DNA from: JBBDMC01 sp964441935
GTDB taxonomy: Bacteria; Pseudomonadota; Alphaproteobacteria; Rhizobiales; Kaistiaceae
DNA: 9,031 nucleotides
Direction: 5' to 3'
NCBI GenBank assembly: GCA_964441935.1
Contig: CAYTXI010000101.1
Span: 1 to 9,031 of the forward strand
In this document: one piece after another, positions 1 to 5,306 of the stretch
Position numbering within the stretch: position 1 is the first letter of the stretch
Layout: every line of letters begins with the position of its first letter
Notes under the pieces: generated by a model
The model's input: only the letters and a program-made list of their open reading frames with translations
Told to the model about the DNA's origin: nothing
The model's database searches: none
Made by a program: the position numbers and the translations under genes

Positions 1-435
1 CGTCGCGTCCGCCATGGTGAATGGCACGTCGAGGATGCGCGCCAGCGTTTGGGCGAGCAGGGTCTTGCCGCACCCCGTTGGCCCGATCAGCAGGATGTTC
101 GACTTCGCCAGCTCGACGTCGTTGTTCTTGGCGGCGTGGTTGAGTCGCTTGTAATGGTTGTGGACGGCGACCGACAACACACGCTTGGCGAGCGTCTGGC
201 CAATCACGTAGTCGTCGAGGACGCCGCAAATCTCGGTCGGTGTCGGCACGCCGTCGCGCGACTTCACCAGCGAGGACTTGTTCTCCTCACGGATGATGTC
301 CATGCACAGCTCGACGCATTCATCGCAGATGAACACCGTCGGTCCGGCGATAAGTTTACGGACTTCGTGCTGGCTCTTGCCGCAGAATGAGCAATAGAGC
401 GTATTCTTGCTGTCGCTACCGCTAACCTTGCTCAT
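1..435 (-). CDS. clpX: ATP-dependent Clp protease ATP-binding subunit ClpX (N-terminal part; runs off left edge)
   Basis: This is the AAA+ unfoldase that recognises tagged or damaged cytoplasmic proteins, unfolds them with ATP and threads them into ClpP. The first 145 codons are in the window, about a third of the usual ~420, and the frame is open to base 1. The N-terminal zinc-binding domain is visible as two cysteine pairs, C15-x2-C18 and C37-x2-C40, inside CSFCGK and ICDEC. A typical linker, LDDYVIGQ (residues 73-80), follows. The Walker A motif GPTGCGKT lies at 118-125, followed by LDVPFTMADAT at 135-145. The ATG at 435 gives the canonical MSK start; the ribosome-binding site is weak (a GGGG run about 8 nt upstream). 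It lies 209 bp downstream of clpP on the same strand, which leaves room for its own promoter. Walker B, the sensor motifs and the ClpP-contacting IGF loop lie outside the window. Confidence 0.97.
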   Translation of the reverse strand, partial: MSKVSGSDSKNTLYCSFCGKSQHEVRKLIAGPTVFICDECVELCMDIIREENKSSLVKSRDGVPTPTEICGVLDDYVIGQTLAKRVLSVAVHNHYKRLNHAAKNNDVELAKSNILLIGPTGCGKTLLAQTLARILDVPFTMADAT

Positions 436-453
436 TCACCGAACCCCATTCCA

Positions 454-472
454 CGGCGGCCCATTGCCGCCG
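454..472 (-). other. Stem-loop in the clpX leader
   Basis: CGGCGGC (454-460) and GCCGCCG (466-472) form a perfect 7-bp stem with a 5-nt loop. It ends 18 nt before the clpX ATG. No T-run follows on either strand, so it does not look like an intrinsic terminator. It could fold in the clpX mRNA leader and affect translation, or it could be a chance GC-rich inverted repeat. The rest of the 436-644 gap shows no clear promoter: the best -35-like hexamer, TTGAAC near 594 on the minus strand, has no good -10 partner. Confidence 0.35.
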
Positions 473-644
473 GTCTTGCGGCTTCCCGTCCGCTTCCAAC
501 GTGCTTCGCCGCCAGTTACCTGACCTTAGCGCCCGCCGCCGCATGCGCAAACGTCCGAAGCCGACTCAATCATGCTAGGCGCGATTTGTTCAAGAGATAC
601 TTAACGCAGCAAAAGCGAGCGACCACGGCCGGCCGGCGGAGCCG

Positions 645-1289
645 CTAGGGGCCGCCTTGCTTCTCCGCCGCGTCGAGCGCCGCCCGGTCGGTCAGGACCT
701 GGTCGACGATGCCGAAGTCCTTGGCTTCCTCCGCGTTCATAAAGTAGTCGCGGTCCAGCGTACGTTCGATGGTTTCGTAGTCCTTGCCGGTGTGCTTGAC
801 ATAGACCTCGTTGAGGCGGCGCTTCATCTTCACGATATCTTCGGCATGACGCTCGATATCCGACGCCTGCCCCTGGAAACCGCCCGACGGCTGATGGACC
901 AGAATACGCGCATTGGGCAGGGCAAAGCGCATGCCCTTCTCCCCGGCACACACCAGAAGCGACCCCATGGACGCCGCCATGCCGATGCACAGCGTCGACA
1001 CCGCTGGCTTGATGAACTGCATAGTGTCGTAGATCGCCATGCCTGAGGTCACCACGCCCCCCGGCGAGTTGATATACATGGCGATCTCTTTCTTCGGGTT
1101 TTCCGCCTCCAGGTAGAGAAGCTGCGCGGTGATCAGCGACGCGGCGTGGTCCTCGATCGGGCCGGTGACGAAGATCACTCGTTCCTTGAGAAGCCGCGAG
1201 TAGATGTCGAACGCGCGTTCGCCGCGGTTGGTCTGTTCGACTACCATCGGCACCAGTTGCTGCATATAGGTTTCGACGGGGTCTCTCAT
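645..1289 (-). CDS. clpP: ATP-dependent Clp protease proteolytic subunit ClpP
   Basis: This is the serine peptidase that forms the tetradecameric chamber degrading proteins delivered by ClpX or ClpA in the cytoplasm. The 214-residue product is of normal family length. The catalytic triad is readable: S107 in GMAASMGS (103-110), H132 in LVHQPSGG (130-137), and D181 in DRDYF (179-183). The oligomerisation and substrate-groove segment INSPGG is at 73-78, and the QGQASDIE region is at 139-146. The start at 1289 (MRDPVETYMQQL) is chosen because GGAAGGA at 1295-1301 sits 5 nt upstream and because the family normally begins there. The frame stays open for 34 more codons upstream, but those residues look like translated leader. 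It lies between tig and clpX on the same strand, the standard bacterial order. The short extra N-terminus relative to the mature enzyme is probably the autoprocessed propeptide. Confidence 0.97.
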   Translation of the reverse strand: MRDPVETYMQQLVPMVVEQTNRGERAFDIYSRLLKERVIFVTGPIEDHAASLITAQLLYLEAENPKKEIAMYINSPGGVVTSGMAIYDTMQFIKPAVSTLCIGMAASMGSLLVCAGEKGMRFALPNARILVHQPSGGFQGQASDIERHAEDIVKMKRRLNEVYVKHTGKDYETIERTLDRDYFMNAEEAKDFGIVDQVLTDRAALDAAEKQGGP

Positions 1290-1391
1290 GGGTATCCTTC
1301 CGCCACGCCGGGCATACGCGATTGTCTCTGGGAGGTCGCACCGGCCTACGGGCGACGGTTTCGCCGCCCGCCGAATCTCGCCGCCGGCCAT

Positions 1392-1420
1392 AGATATGGT
1401 ATCGGTCGCCGCTTCGGAAG
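1392..1420 (-). promoter_or_regulatory. Candidate heat-shock (sigma-32/RpoH-like) promoter of clpP
   Basis: On the minus strand CTTC (1420-1417) is followed after 18 nt by CATATCT (1398-1392). This resembles the alphaproteobacterial RpoH pattern CTTG-N17/18-CYTATNT with one mismatch in each half. It lies in the 149-bp tig-clpP gap, about 100 nt before the clpP start. RpoH control of clpP is known in other proteobacteria. The match was made by eye and is weak, and chance similarity is possible. Confidence 0.3.
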
Positions 1421-1438
1421 GGGGGTGCGCGGTTCGGC

Positions 1439-2788
1439 TCAGCCGGTCTGTTCGTCGTCGTCCTCGCGCATCAACGCCTCGCGCGAGACCTGCTTGTCGG
1501 TGACCTTGACCAGCTCCAGGAGGTAATCGACGACCTTTTCTTCGAAGATCGGCGCCCGCAAACTGGCGACCGCTTCCGGGTTGCTCTTGTAGTACTCGAT
1601 CAGCGACTGCTCCTGACCGGGGAACTGACGCATCTGCGCCGCCAGCGCCCGCTGGATTTCCTCTTCCGTCACCGTGATGTTGTTGCGTTCGCCGATTTCG
1701 GACATGACTAGGCCAACCCGCACGCGCCGTTCGGCGATTGCCCGGTATTCGCCTCGGGCCGCTTCCTCGGTCGTCCCCTCGTCCGCGAAGGTGCCGCCAG
1801 TGTTGGCCAGCTCGCCGGTGATCTGGCGCCAGATCGTCTCGAACTCCTGCTCGACCATGCCGGGCGGCAGCTCGAGGCGGTGCATTTCGTCAAGATGATC
1901 GAGTAGCCGACGCTTCAACTTCTGCCGGCTGGCCTGCGCGTACTGCGACTCCAGGTGACTGCGGATCGTGCCGCGCAAGGCCTCGAGCGATTCCACGCCG
2001 AGTCGCTGGGCGAGCTGGTCGTCGATCGCCACCTCTTCGCCTGCCGCCACCGCCTTGACGGCGACGTCGAAGGTGGCGGTCTTGCCGGCAAGTTTCGCGA
2101 CCTGGTAGTCGTCCGGGAACGTTGCCTCGATGGTCTTTTCCTCACCCGCCTCGAGACCCACCAGTTGTTCGTCGAAGCCGGGGATGAACTCCCCATCGCC
2201 GATCGTCAGGTCGGCATTGTTGCTGCCGCCCTCGAACGGCTCGCCGTCGATCTTGCCGACGTAGGAGATCGTTACGCGGTCGCCGGCTTCCGCCTTGCCG
2301 TCCTTGGTCGTAAAGGGGCGGGCGTTCTTGGCGAGCGCCTTGAGCTGCGCCTCGAGCTCCGCGTCCGAGGCTTCAACCACCGGCCGCTCGACCGAGATGG
2401 TCTTGAAATCGGCGAGCTCGACCTTGGGCAGCACCTCGTAAACCATCGTGTAGGCGAGGTCGGCGCCGCCGGCGAGCACCTTGTCGGTCTCTTCCTCGTC
2501 CTCGGGCAGCTTGTAGGCCGGTGCCATGGCCGCCTTCTCGCCGCGCTCGTTGAGCGTTTGACGCGCGACCTCCGACAACAGCGACTGGACGATCTCCGCC
2601 ATCGCCGTTCGCCCGAACATCCGGCGCAGATGCGTCAGCGGCACCTTGCCGGGGCGGAACCCCTTGATGCGCACTTCGCCCTGGAGCGCGTTCAGCCGTT
2701 CGACCAGCCGCGAGTCGAGCTCCGCCGCCGGAACGACCACTTCGAACTCCCGCTTCAATCCTTCGGTGTTGGTCGCCGTAACCTGCAT
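1439..2788 (-). CDS. tig: Trigger factor, ribosome-associated chaperone and peptidyl-prolyl isomerase
   Basis: Trigger factor docks at the ribosome exit tunnel and shields nascent chains; its middle domain is an FKBP-type prolyl isomerase. The product is 449 residues, within the usual 430-450. The N-terminal ribosome-binding domain contains the signature loop GFRPGKVP (43-50). The FKBP-like domain runs from about 168 to 247, with GDRVTISYVGKIDG at its start and FIPGFDEQLVGL at 201-212. The SurA-like C-terminal chaperone domain follows, rich in E, R, Q and L, and ends in an acidic tail (REDDDEQTG). The chosen ATG at 2788 (MQVTATNTEGLKREFEVVVP) matches the family start. An ATG 22 codons further upstream would translate the 3' half of the tRNA-Leu gene and is rejected. 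The Shine-Dalgarno is poor (GAAAGCGG, distant). The tRNA ends 36 nt upstream, so the gene is probably co-transcribed with it. Confidence 0.97.
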   Translation of the reverse strand: MQVTATNTEGLKREFEVVVPAAELDSRLVERLNALQGEVRIKGFRPGKVPLTHLRRMFGRTAMAEIVQSLLSEVARQTLNERGEKAAMAPAYKLPEDEEETDKVLAGGADLAYTMVYEVLPKVELADFKTISVERPVVEASDAELEAQLKALAKNARPFTTKDGKAEAGDRVTISYVGKIDGEPFEGGSNNADLTIGDGEFIPGFDEQLVGLEAGEEKTIEATFPDDYQVAKLAGKTATFDVAVKAVAAGEEVAIDDQLAQRLGVESLEALRGTIRSHLESQYAQASRQKLKRRLLDHLDEMHRLELPPGMVEQEFETIWRQITGELANTGGTFADEGTTEEAARGEYRAIAERRVRVGLVMSEIGERNNITVTEEEIQRALAAQMRQFPGQEQSLIEYYKSNPEAVASLRAPIFEEKVVDYLLELVKVTDKQVSREALMREDDDEQTG

Positions 2789-2824
2789 CAAGGCCGCTTT
2801 CGTTGTTGCTATCGCCACGGCAGA

Positions 2825-2910
2825 TGGTGCGGGCGGAGGGATTTGAACCCCCACGACTTGTCGTCACGGGAACCTAAATCCCGCGCGTCTACCAGTTCCG
2901 CCACGCCCGC
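2825..2910 (-). tRNA. tRNA-Leu (anticodon UAG)
   Basis: The minus strand folds into a class II tRNA of 86 nt including an encoded CCA (2827-2825). The acceptor stem pairs GCGGGCG (2910-2904) with CGCCCGC (2835-2829), followed by discriminator A. The anticodon stem CGGGA/UCCCG encloses the loop UUUAGGU, giving anticodon UAG at 2876-2874, which reads CUA and probably other CUN leucine codons. A long variable arm (ACGAC/GUCGU) and a T-arm with loop UUCAAAU are present, as expected for tRNA-Leu. The gene is immediately upstream of tig and downstream of a well-formed sigma-70 promoter. Confidence 0.97.
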
Positions 2911-2950
2911 CCGGCGCGTCCCCAAGGCCGGCGAGTGCCGCCCCGCCCGG

Positions 2951-2962
2951 GGGCGTACGCCC
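2951..2962. repeat. Perfect 12-bp palindrome in the tRNA-Leu/tig leader
   Basis: GGGCGTACGCCC reads the same on both strands. It lies between the predicted transcription start (about 2999) and the tRNA 5' end (2910), so it would be in the leader that RNase P removes. It may form a short hairpin or be a protein site. It may also be chance in GC-rich DNA. Confidence 0.4.
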
Positions 2963-3005
2963 GGTTCGGAATGGCCGCGGGCCGAGGCTCCAGCCGGGCG
3001 GCGCC

Positions 3006-3034
3006 TCTATAACATCGGGTTTTGCGGCGTTCAA
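3006..3034 (-). promoter_or_regulatory. Sigma-70-type promoter for tRNA-Leu and tig
   Basis: On the minus strand TTGAAC (3034-3029) and TATAGA (3011-3006) are separated by exactly 17 nt. This is close to the TTGACA-N17-TATAAT consensus and is the best such match I saw in the window. Transcription would start near 2999, leaving a leader of about 88 nt before the tRNA. It sits in the gap after the nnr stop codon, so the tRNA-tig unit does not depend on read-through from nnr. Confidence 0.7.
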
Positions 3035-3079
3035 AGGGAAAACCGTCCGCTGAGCGGGCGTCGATGACCGTGCTGGAGA

Positions 3080-3110
3080 CGCCGACCGTGGTCAACCGGC
3101 TAGGTCGGCG
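3080..3110 (-). terminator. Weak stem-loop at the 3' end of nnr
   Basis: CGCCGAC (3110-3104 on the minus strand) can pair with GTCGGCG (3086-3080) around a 17-nt loop, overlapping the last nnr codons and the stop. No T-run follows directly. About 25 nt further on, a small CCGC/GCGG hairpin (3057-3047) is followed at 4 nt by TTTT. Either could end nnr transcripts ahead of the tRNA promoter; neither is a convincing intrinsic terminator. Confidence 0.25.
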
Positions 3111-4675
3111 AACACCGCCGGCAGTGCTTCCGGCAGGTCCTCCGCGATCAAGCCGCGGCCCATGCGTGCGGCCGCCGCGCCATGCAGCCACACCGCCGCC
3201 GCCGCCGCCTCAAAACCTGGCATGCCCTGAGCAAGGAGCCCGCCGACCATGCCGGCGAGCACGTCCCCGCTGCCGGCGGTGGCGAGCGTCGGGGGCGCGT
3301 TGTCGGCGATCGCCGCGCGCCCGTCCGGCGCCGCGACCACCGTGTCCGGTCCCTTAAGCACCACCACCGCGCCGGCAAGCCTCGCCGCCTCGCGCGCCCG
3401 CTCGATCTTGGATTCGTGCCCCGCCGTCGACGCGAACACCCGCGCGAACTCGCCCTCGTGCGGCGTCAGCACCACGTCCTTGCCGCGCCCCCCGATCAGG
3501 CCGAACAGACGGTCGGGCGCATCTGCGAACGAGGTGATCGCGTCTGCGTCGAGGACCGTCGCGGCCCGTGAGGCGAGCGCCGCCGCGACCAGCGCCGCCG
3601 TGGGCTCACCGACGCCGAGCGCCGGGCCGAGCACGACTGCGTTGCGCCGGGTGTCGGCAAGCACCTTGGCAAGCCCCTCGGCCCCATCCATCGGCACCAA
3701 CATGATCGCTGTGAGGTGGGCGGCGTTGACCGCGACGGCGTCCGGCGGCGAGGCCACCGTGACCAGGCCGGCTCCGACCCGCAGCGCTCCGCGTGCCGCG
3801 AGCCGCGCCGCGCCGGTCCGCGACACCTGTCCGGACACGACGACTGCGTGACCGCGACTGTACTTGTGGCCGTCGACGGCGAGTTGCGGCAGCGACCACA
3901 GCCGCCGATTGTTGTGGAACAGCGTCGGGCTGACGACGCTGAGGCAGGCGGGATCGATACCGATGTCTGCGACCACCACGCGTCCCGAATGGCCGCGCCC
4001 CGGTAGCAGCAAGTGGCCCGGCTTCAGACGAAAGAATGTCACCGACTGGACCGCCTCGACCGCAGTGCCGAGCACGCGACCGGTCCCTCCGTCGATGCCG
4101 CTTGGCAGATCGACCGCAATCACTGGCACCGGCGCGGCGTTGACCGCGTCGATAGTCACCGCCGCCAAACCGTCGATCGGCCGGTCCAGCCCGGCGCCGA
4201 ACAGGGCGTCAATGACGAGGTTGGCGCCCTCGCCGATGCCAGGCGACAAAGGCACCGTCGCGCCCTGCCACGACGCCGCAGCGAGCGCCGCGTCGCCAGA
4301 GAGCCGGGATCGATCGACCAGCGCACCGACAGTGACCCTATAGCCGGCCTCGGCCAGGATGCGGGCAGCGACGTACCCGTCGCCCCCGTTGTTGCCCGGC
4401 CCCGCCATCACCACCACGCGACCACCGACGGCGAGGCGCCCGCGGGCGGCATTGGCGACCGCCAAACCCGCGGCTTCCATCAGCTGGATCCCCGGCGTCC
4501 CCCCGGCGATGGTCATTTCGTCCGCCTTCGCCATTTCCGCCGGGGTCAGCACCTCCAACGGATCGACGATTACGCTTGCCCGCTTGCCCGGCTCGGACGC
4601 CCGGCTCTCCGCGCCGTCAAGGAGGCCCGCGAATCGTTCCGCCCACCGGTCGCCGATTGATTCTTTTTTGATCAT
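3092..4675 (-). CDS. nnr: Bifunctional NAD(P)H-hydrate repair enzyme (epimerase plus ADP/ATP-dependent dehydratase)
   Basis: The enzyme repairs NADH and NADPH damaged by hydration. The N-terminal YjeF_N domain epimerises the R and S hydrates, and the C-terminal ribokinase-like domain dehydrates the S form using a nucleotide. The 527 residues fit the fused bacterial form. Epimerase motifs: LTPAEM (43-48), AGPGNNGGDGYVAAR (91-105), IDALFGAGLDRPI (155-167) and VDLPSGIDGGTG (188-199). Dehydratase motifs: HKYSRGHAVVVSG (270-282), LTPHEGEFAR (403-412) and the nucleotide/catalytic loop TAGSGDVLAGMVGG (466-479), with the likely catalytic aspartate D471. The ATG at 4675 is supported by GAAGGA at 4684-4689, 8 nt upstream. 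This start adds a charged stretch of about 40 residues before the conserved domain, and no alternative GTG or ATG occurs until M48, inside the domain. The gene diverges from glnB across 177 bp. Function is inferred from family motifs. Confidence 0.95.
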   Translation of the reverse strand: MIKKESIGDRWAERFAGLLDGAESRASEPGKRASVIVDPLEVLTPAEMAKADEMTIAGGTPGIQLMEAAGLAVANAARGRLAVGGRVVVMAGPGNNGGDGYVAARILAEAGYRVTVGALVDRSRLSGDAALAAASWQGATVPLSPGIGEGANLVIDALFGAGLDRPIDGLAAVTIDAVNAAPVPVIAVDLPSGIDGGTGRVLGTAVEAVQSVTFFRLKPGHLLLPGRGHSGRVVVADIGIDPACLSVVSPTLFHNNRRLWSLPQLAVDGHKYSRGHAVVVSGQVSRTGAARLAARGALRVGAGLVTVASPPDAVAVNAAHLTAIMLVPMDGAEGLAKVLADTRRNAVVLGPALGVGEPTAALVAAALASRAATVLDADAITSFADAPDRLFGLIGGRGKDVVLTPHEGEFARVFASTAGHESKIERAREAARLAGAVVVLKGPDTVVAAPDGRAAIADNAPPTLATAGSGDVLAGMVGGLLAQGMPGFEAAAAAVWLHGAAAARMGRGLIAEDLPEALPAVFADLAG

Positions 4676-4704
4676 CTGCCTAATCCTTCATCGGCAATTG
4701 ACGG

Positions 4705-4710
4705 ATTGTA
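4705..4710 (-). promoter_or_regulatory. Possible -10 element for nnr
   Basis: TACAAT on the minus strand (5 of 6 matches to TATAAT) would place a transcription start about 22 nt before the nnr ATG. No good -35 hexamer lies 16-18 nt upstream, so if it is used it is either weak or activator-dependent. Confidence 0.3.
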
Positions 4711-4723
4711 TGCCGGTGATCAT

Positions 4724-4743
4724 GCTGGAAGGCACCTTTCAGC
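4724..4743. promoter_or_regulatory. Imperfect 20-bp dyad between nnr and glnB, possible regulator site
   Basis: GCTGGAAGGC and ACCTTTCAGC form an inverted repeat in which 8 of 10 pairs match (pattern GCTGnAAGG-N2-CCTTnCAGC). It lies upstream of both divergent genes: about 70 bp before the expected glnB transcription start and about 50 bp before the nnr ATG. An activator such as NtrC would be expected somewhere here for a sigma-54 promoter. However, the dyad does not closely match the enteric NtrC site (TGCACC-N5-GGTGCA), so the bound factor is unknown. Confidence 0.4.
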
Positions 4744-4777
4744 CCAAATATCCGGCGCACTGGGATTTCGACGCGGC

Positions 4778-4793
4778 TGGCATGGAGTCTGCA
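4778..4793 (+). promoter_or_regulatory. Sigma-54 (RpoN) promoter candidate for glnB-glnA
   Basis: TGGCATGGAGTCTGCA matches the consensus TGGCACG-N4-TTGCA at all but two positions. It keeps the critical GG and GC dinucleotides 10 bp apart (GG 4779-4780, GC 4791-4792). Transcription would start near 4804, giving a leader of about 49 nt before glnB. glnB-glnA operons of related nitrogen-assimilating alphaproteobacteria are known to be activated by NtrC through RpoN under nitrogen limitation, which fits this position. Confidence 0.65.
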
Positions 4794-4852
4794 AATCGTT
4801 GGCCGACTGGTGCCTGCGCCGGTCGCCAACCATTTCTGGGGATGCGGAGGCA

Positions 4853-5191
4853 ATGAAGAAGATCGAAGCGATCATCAAGCCCTTCAAGCTCGACGAGGTG
4901 AAGGAAGCGCTTCAGGAGGTAGGCCTTCAAGGCATCACCGTCACGGAGGCCAAAGGCTTTGGCCGGCAGAAAGGCCACACCGAACTCTACCGGGGCGCCG
5001 AGTATGTTGTCGATTTCCTGCCCAAAGTGAAAGTCGAAATCGTCCTCGCCGACGATATGGTCGAGCGCGCGGTTGACGCCATTCGCAAGGCGGCGCAGAC
5101 CGGCCGTATCGGCGACGGCAAGATTTTCGTCTCCAATGTCGAGGAGGCGGTTCGCATCCGCACTGGCGAAAGCGGCATGGACGCAATTTGA
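4853..5191 (+). CDS. glnB: Nitrogen regulatory protein P-II (GlnB)
   Basis: PII is a trimeric signalling protein that senses 2-oxoglutarate, ATP and ADP, and signals nitrogen status to NtrB and to the GlnE adenylyltransferase that modifies GlnA. The product is 112 residues, the canonical length. The T-loop holds the uridylylation motif YRGAEY (46-51), with target tyrosine Y51, and the C-terminal signature TGRIGDGKIF spans 83-92. The start MKKIEAIIKPFKLDEVKEAL is the invariant family N-terminus. GGAGG at 4846-4850 is only 2 nt from the ATG, which is unusually close; GGGG further upstream may help. The frame is open 49 codons further upstream, but that stretch contains the sigma-54 element and has no homology pattern. 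The gene is followed by glnA on the same strand. That linkage favours GlnB over its paralogue GlnK, which usually sits beside amtB. Confidence 0.97.
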   Translation: MKKIEAIIKPFKLDEVKEALQEVGLQGITVTEAKGFGRQKGHTELYRGAEYVVDFLPKVKVEIVLADDMVERAVDAIRKAAQTGRIGDGKIFVSNVEEAVRIRTGESGMDAI

Positions 5192-5196
5192 CATCA

Positions 5197-5280
5197 GGGC
5201 CCACTGCCCAGGCCCGCGCACCCATGCCTACCGCCGCATCCGCCCGCCCCCACACCTCCCGCCAGACACGAATGCCTCAG
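5197..5280 (+). promoter_or_regulatory. C-rich, G-poor glnB-glnA spacer with small hairpin (possible rut/processing site)
   Basis: Directly after the glnB stop, GGGCC (5197-5201) can pair with GGCCC (5211-5215). The stretch that follows is strongly C over G on the RNA strand: by hand count, 45 C against 15 G in 5200-5280, with a run lacking G at 5258-5270. Such C-rich unstructured RNA resembles Rho utilisation sites. It could set the glnB-to-glnA transcript ratio or host mRNA processing. I see no convincing separate glnA promoter in the 115-bp spacer. Confidence 0.35.
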
Positions 5281-5306
5281 GGGATTGAAAGAGAGGGATA
5301 AGCCTG

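Noticed and set aside
626..635. CCGGCCGG palindrome after clpP as a terminator
   Set aside because: It is a short GC palindrome without a T-tract on either strand and is common by chance in such GC-rich DNA.
2789..2854. Upstream in-frame extension of tig (22 codons)
   Set aside because: The peptide GVQIPPPAPS is the familiar false translation of a tRNA 3' half; the family start is at 2788.
1955..3067. Long plus-strand frame (370 codons) opposite tig
   Set aside because: It runs antisense through tig and straight across the tRNA-Leu gene, has no domain signature and no plausible promoter, and is explained by codon bias of the real gene.
4698..4726. TTGACG-N17-CATGCT as a sigma-70 promoter for glnB
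   Set aside because: The -35 is good, but the -10 matches only 3 of 6 bases, it overlaps the dyad, and the sigma-54 element is a better fit. It remains possible as a weak basal promoter.
4706..4852. 49-codon in-frame extension of glnB
   Set aside because: It overlaps the sigma-54 element and dyad, would start upstream of the predicted transcription start, and all PII proteins begin at MKKIEA or similar.
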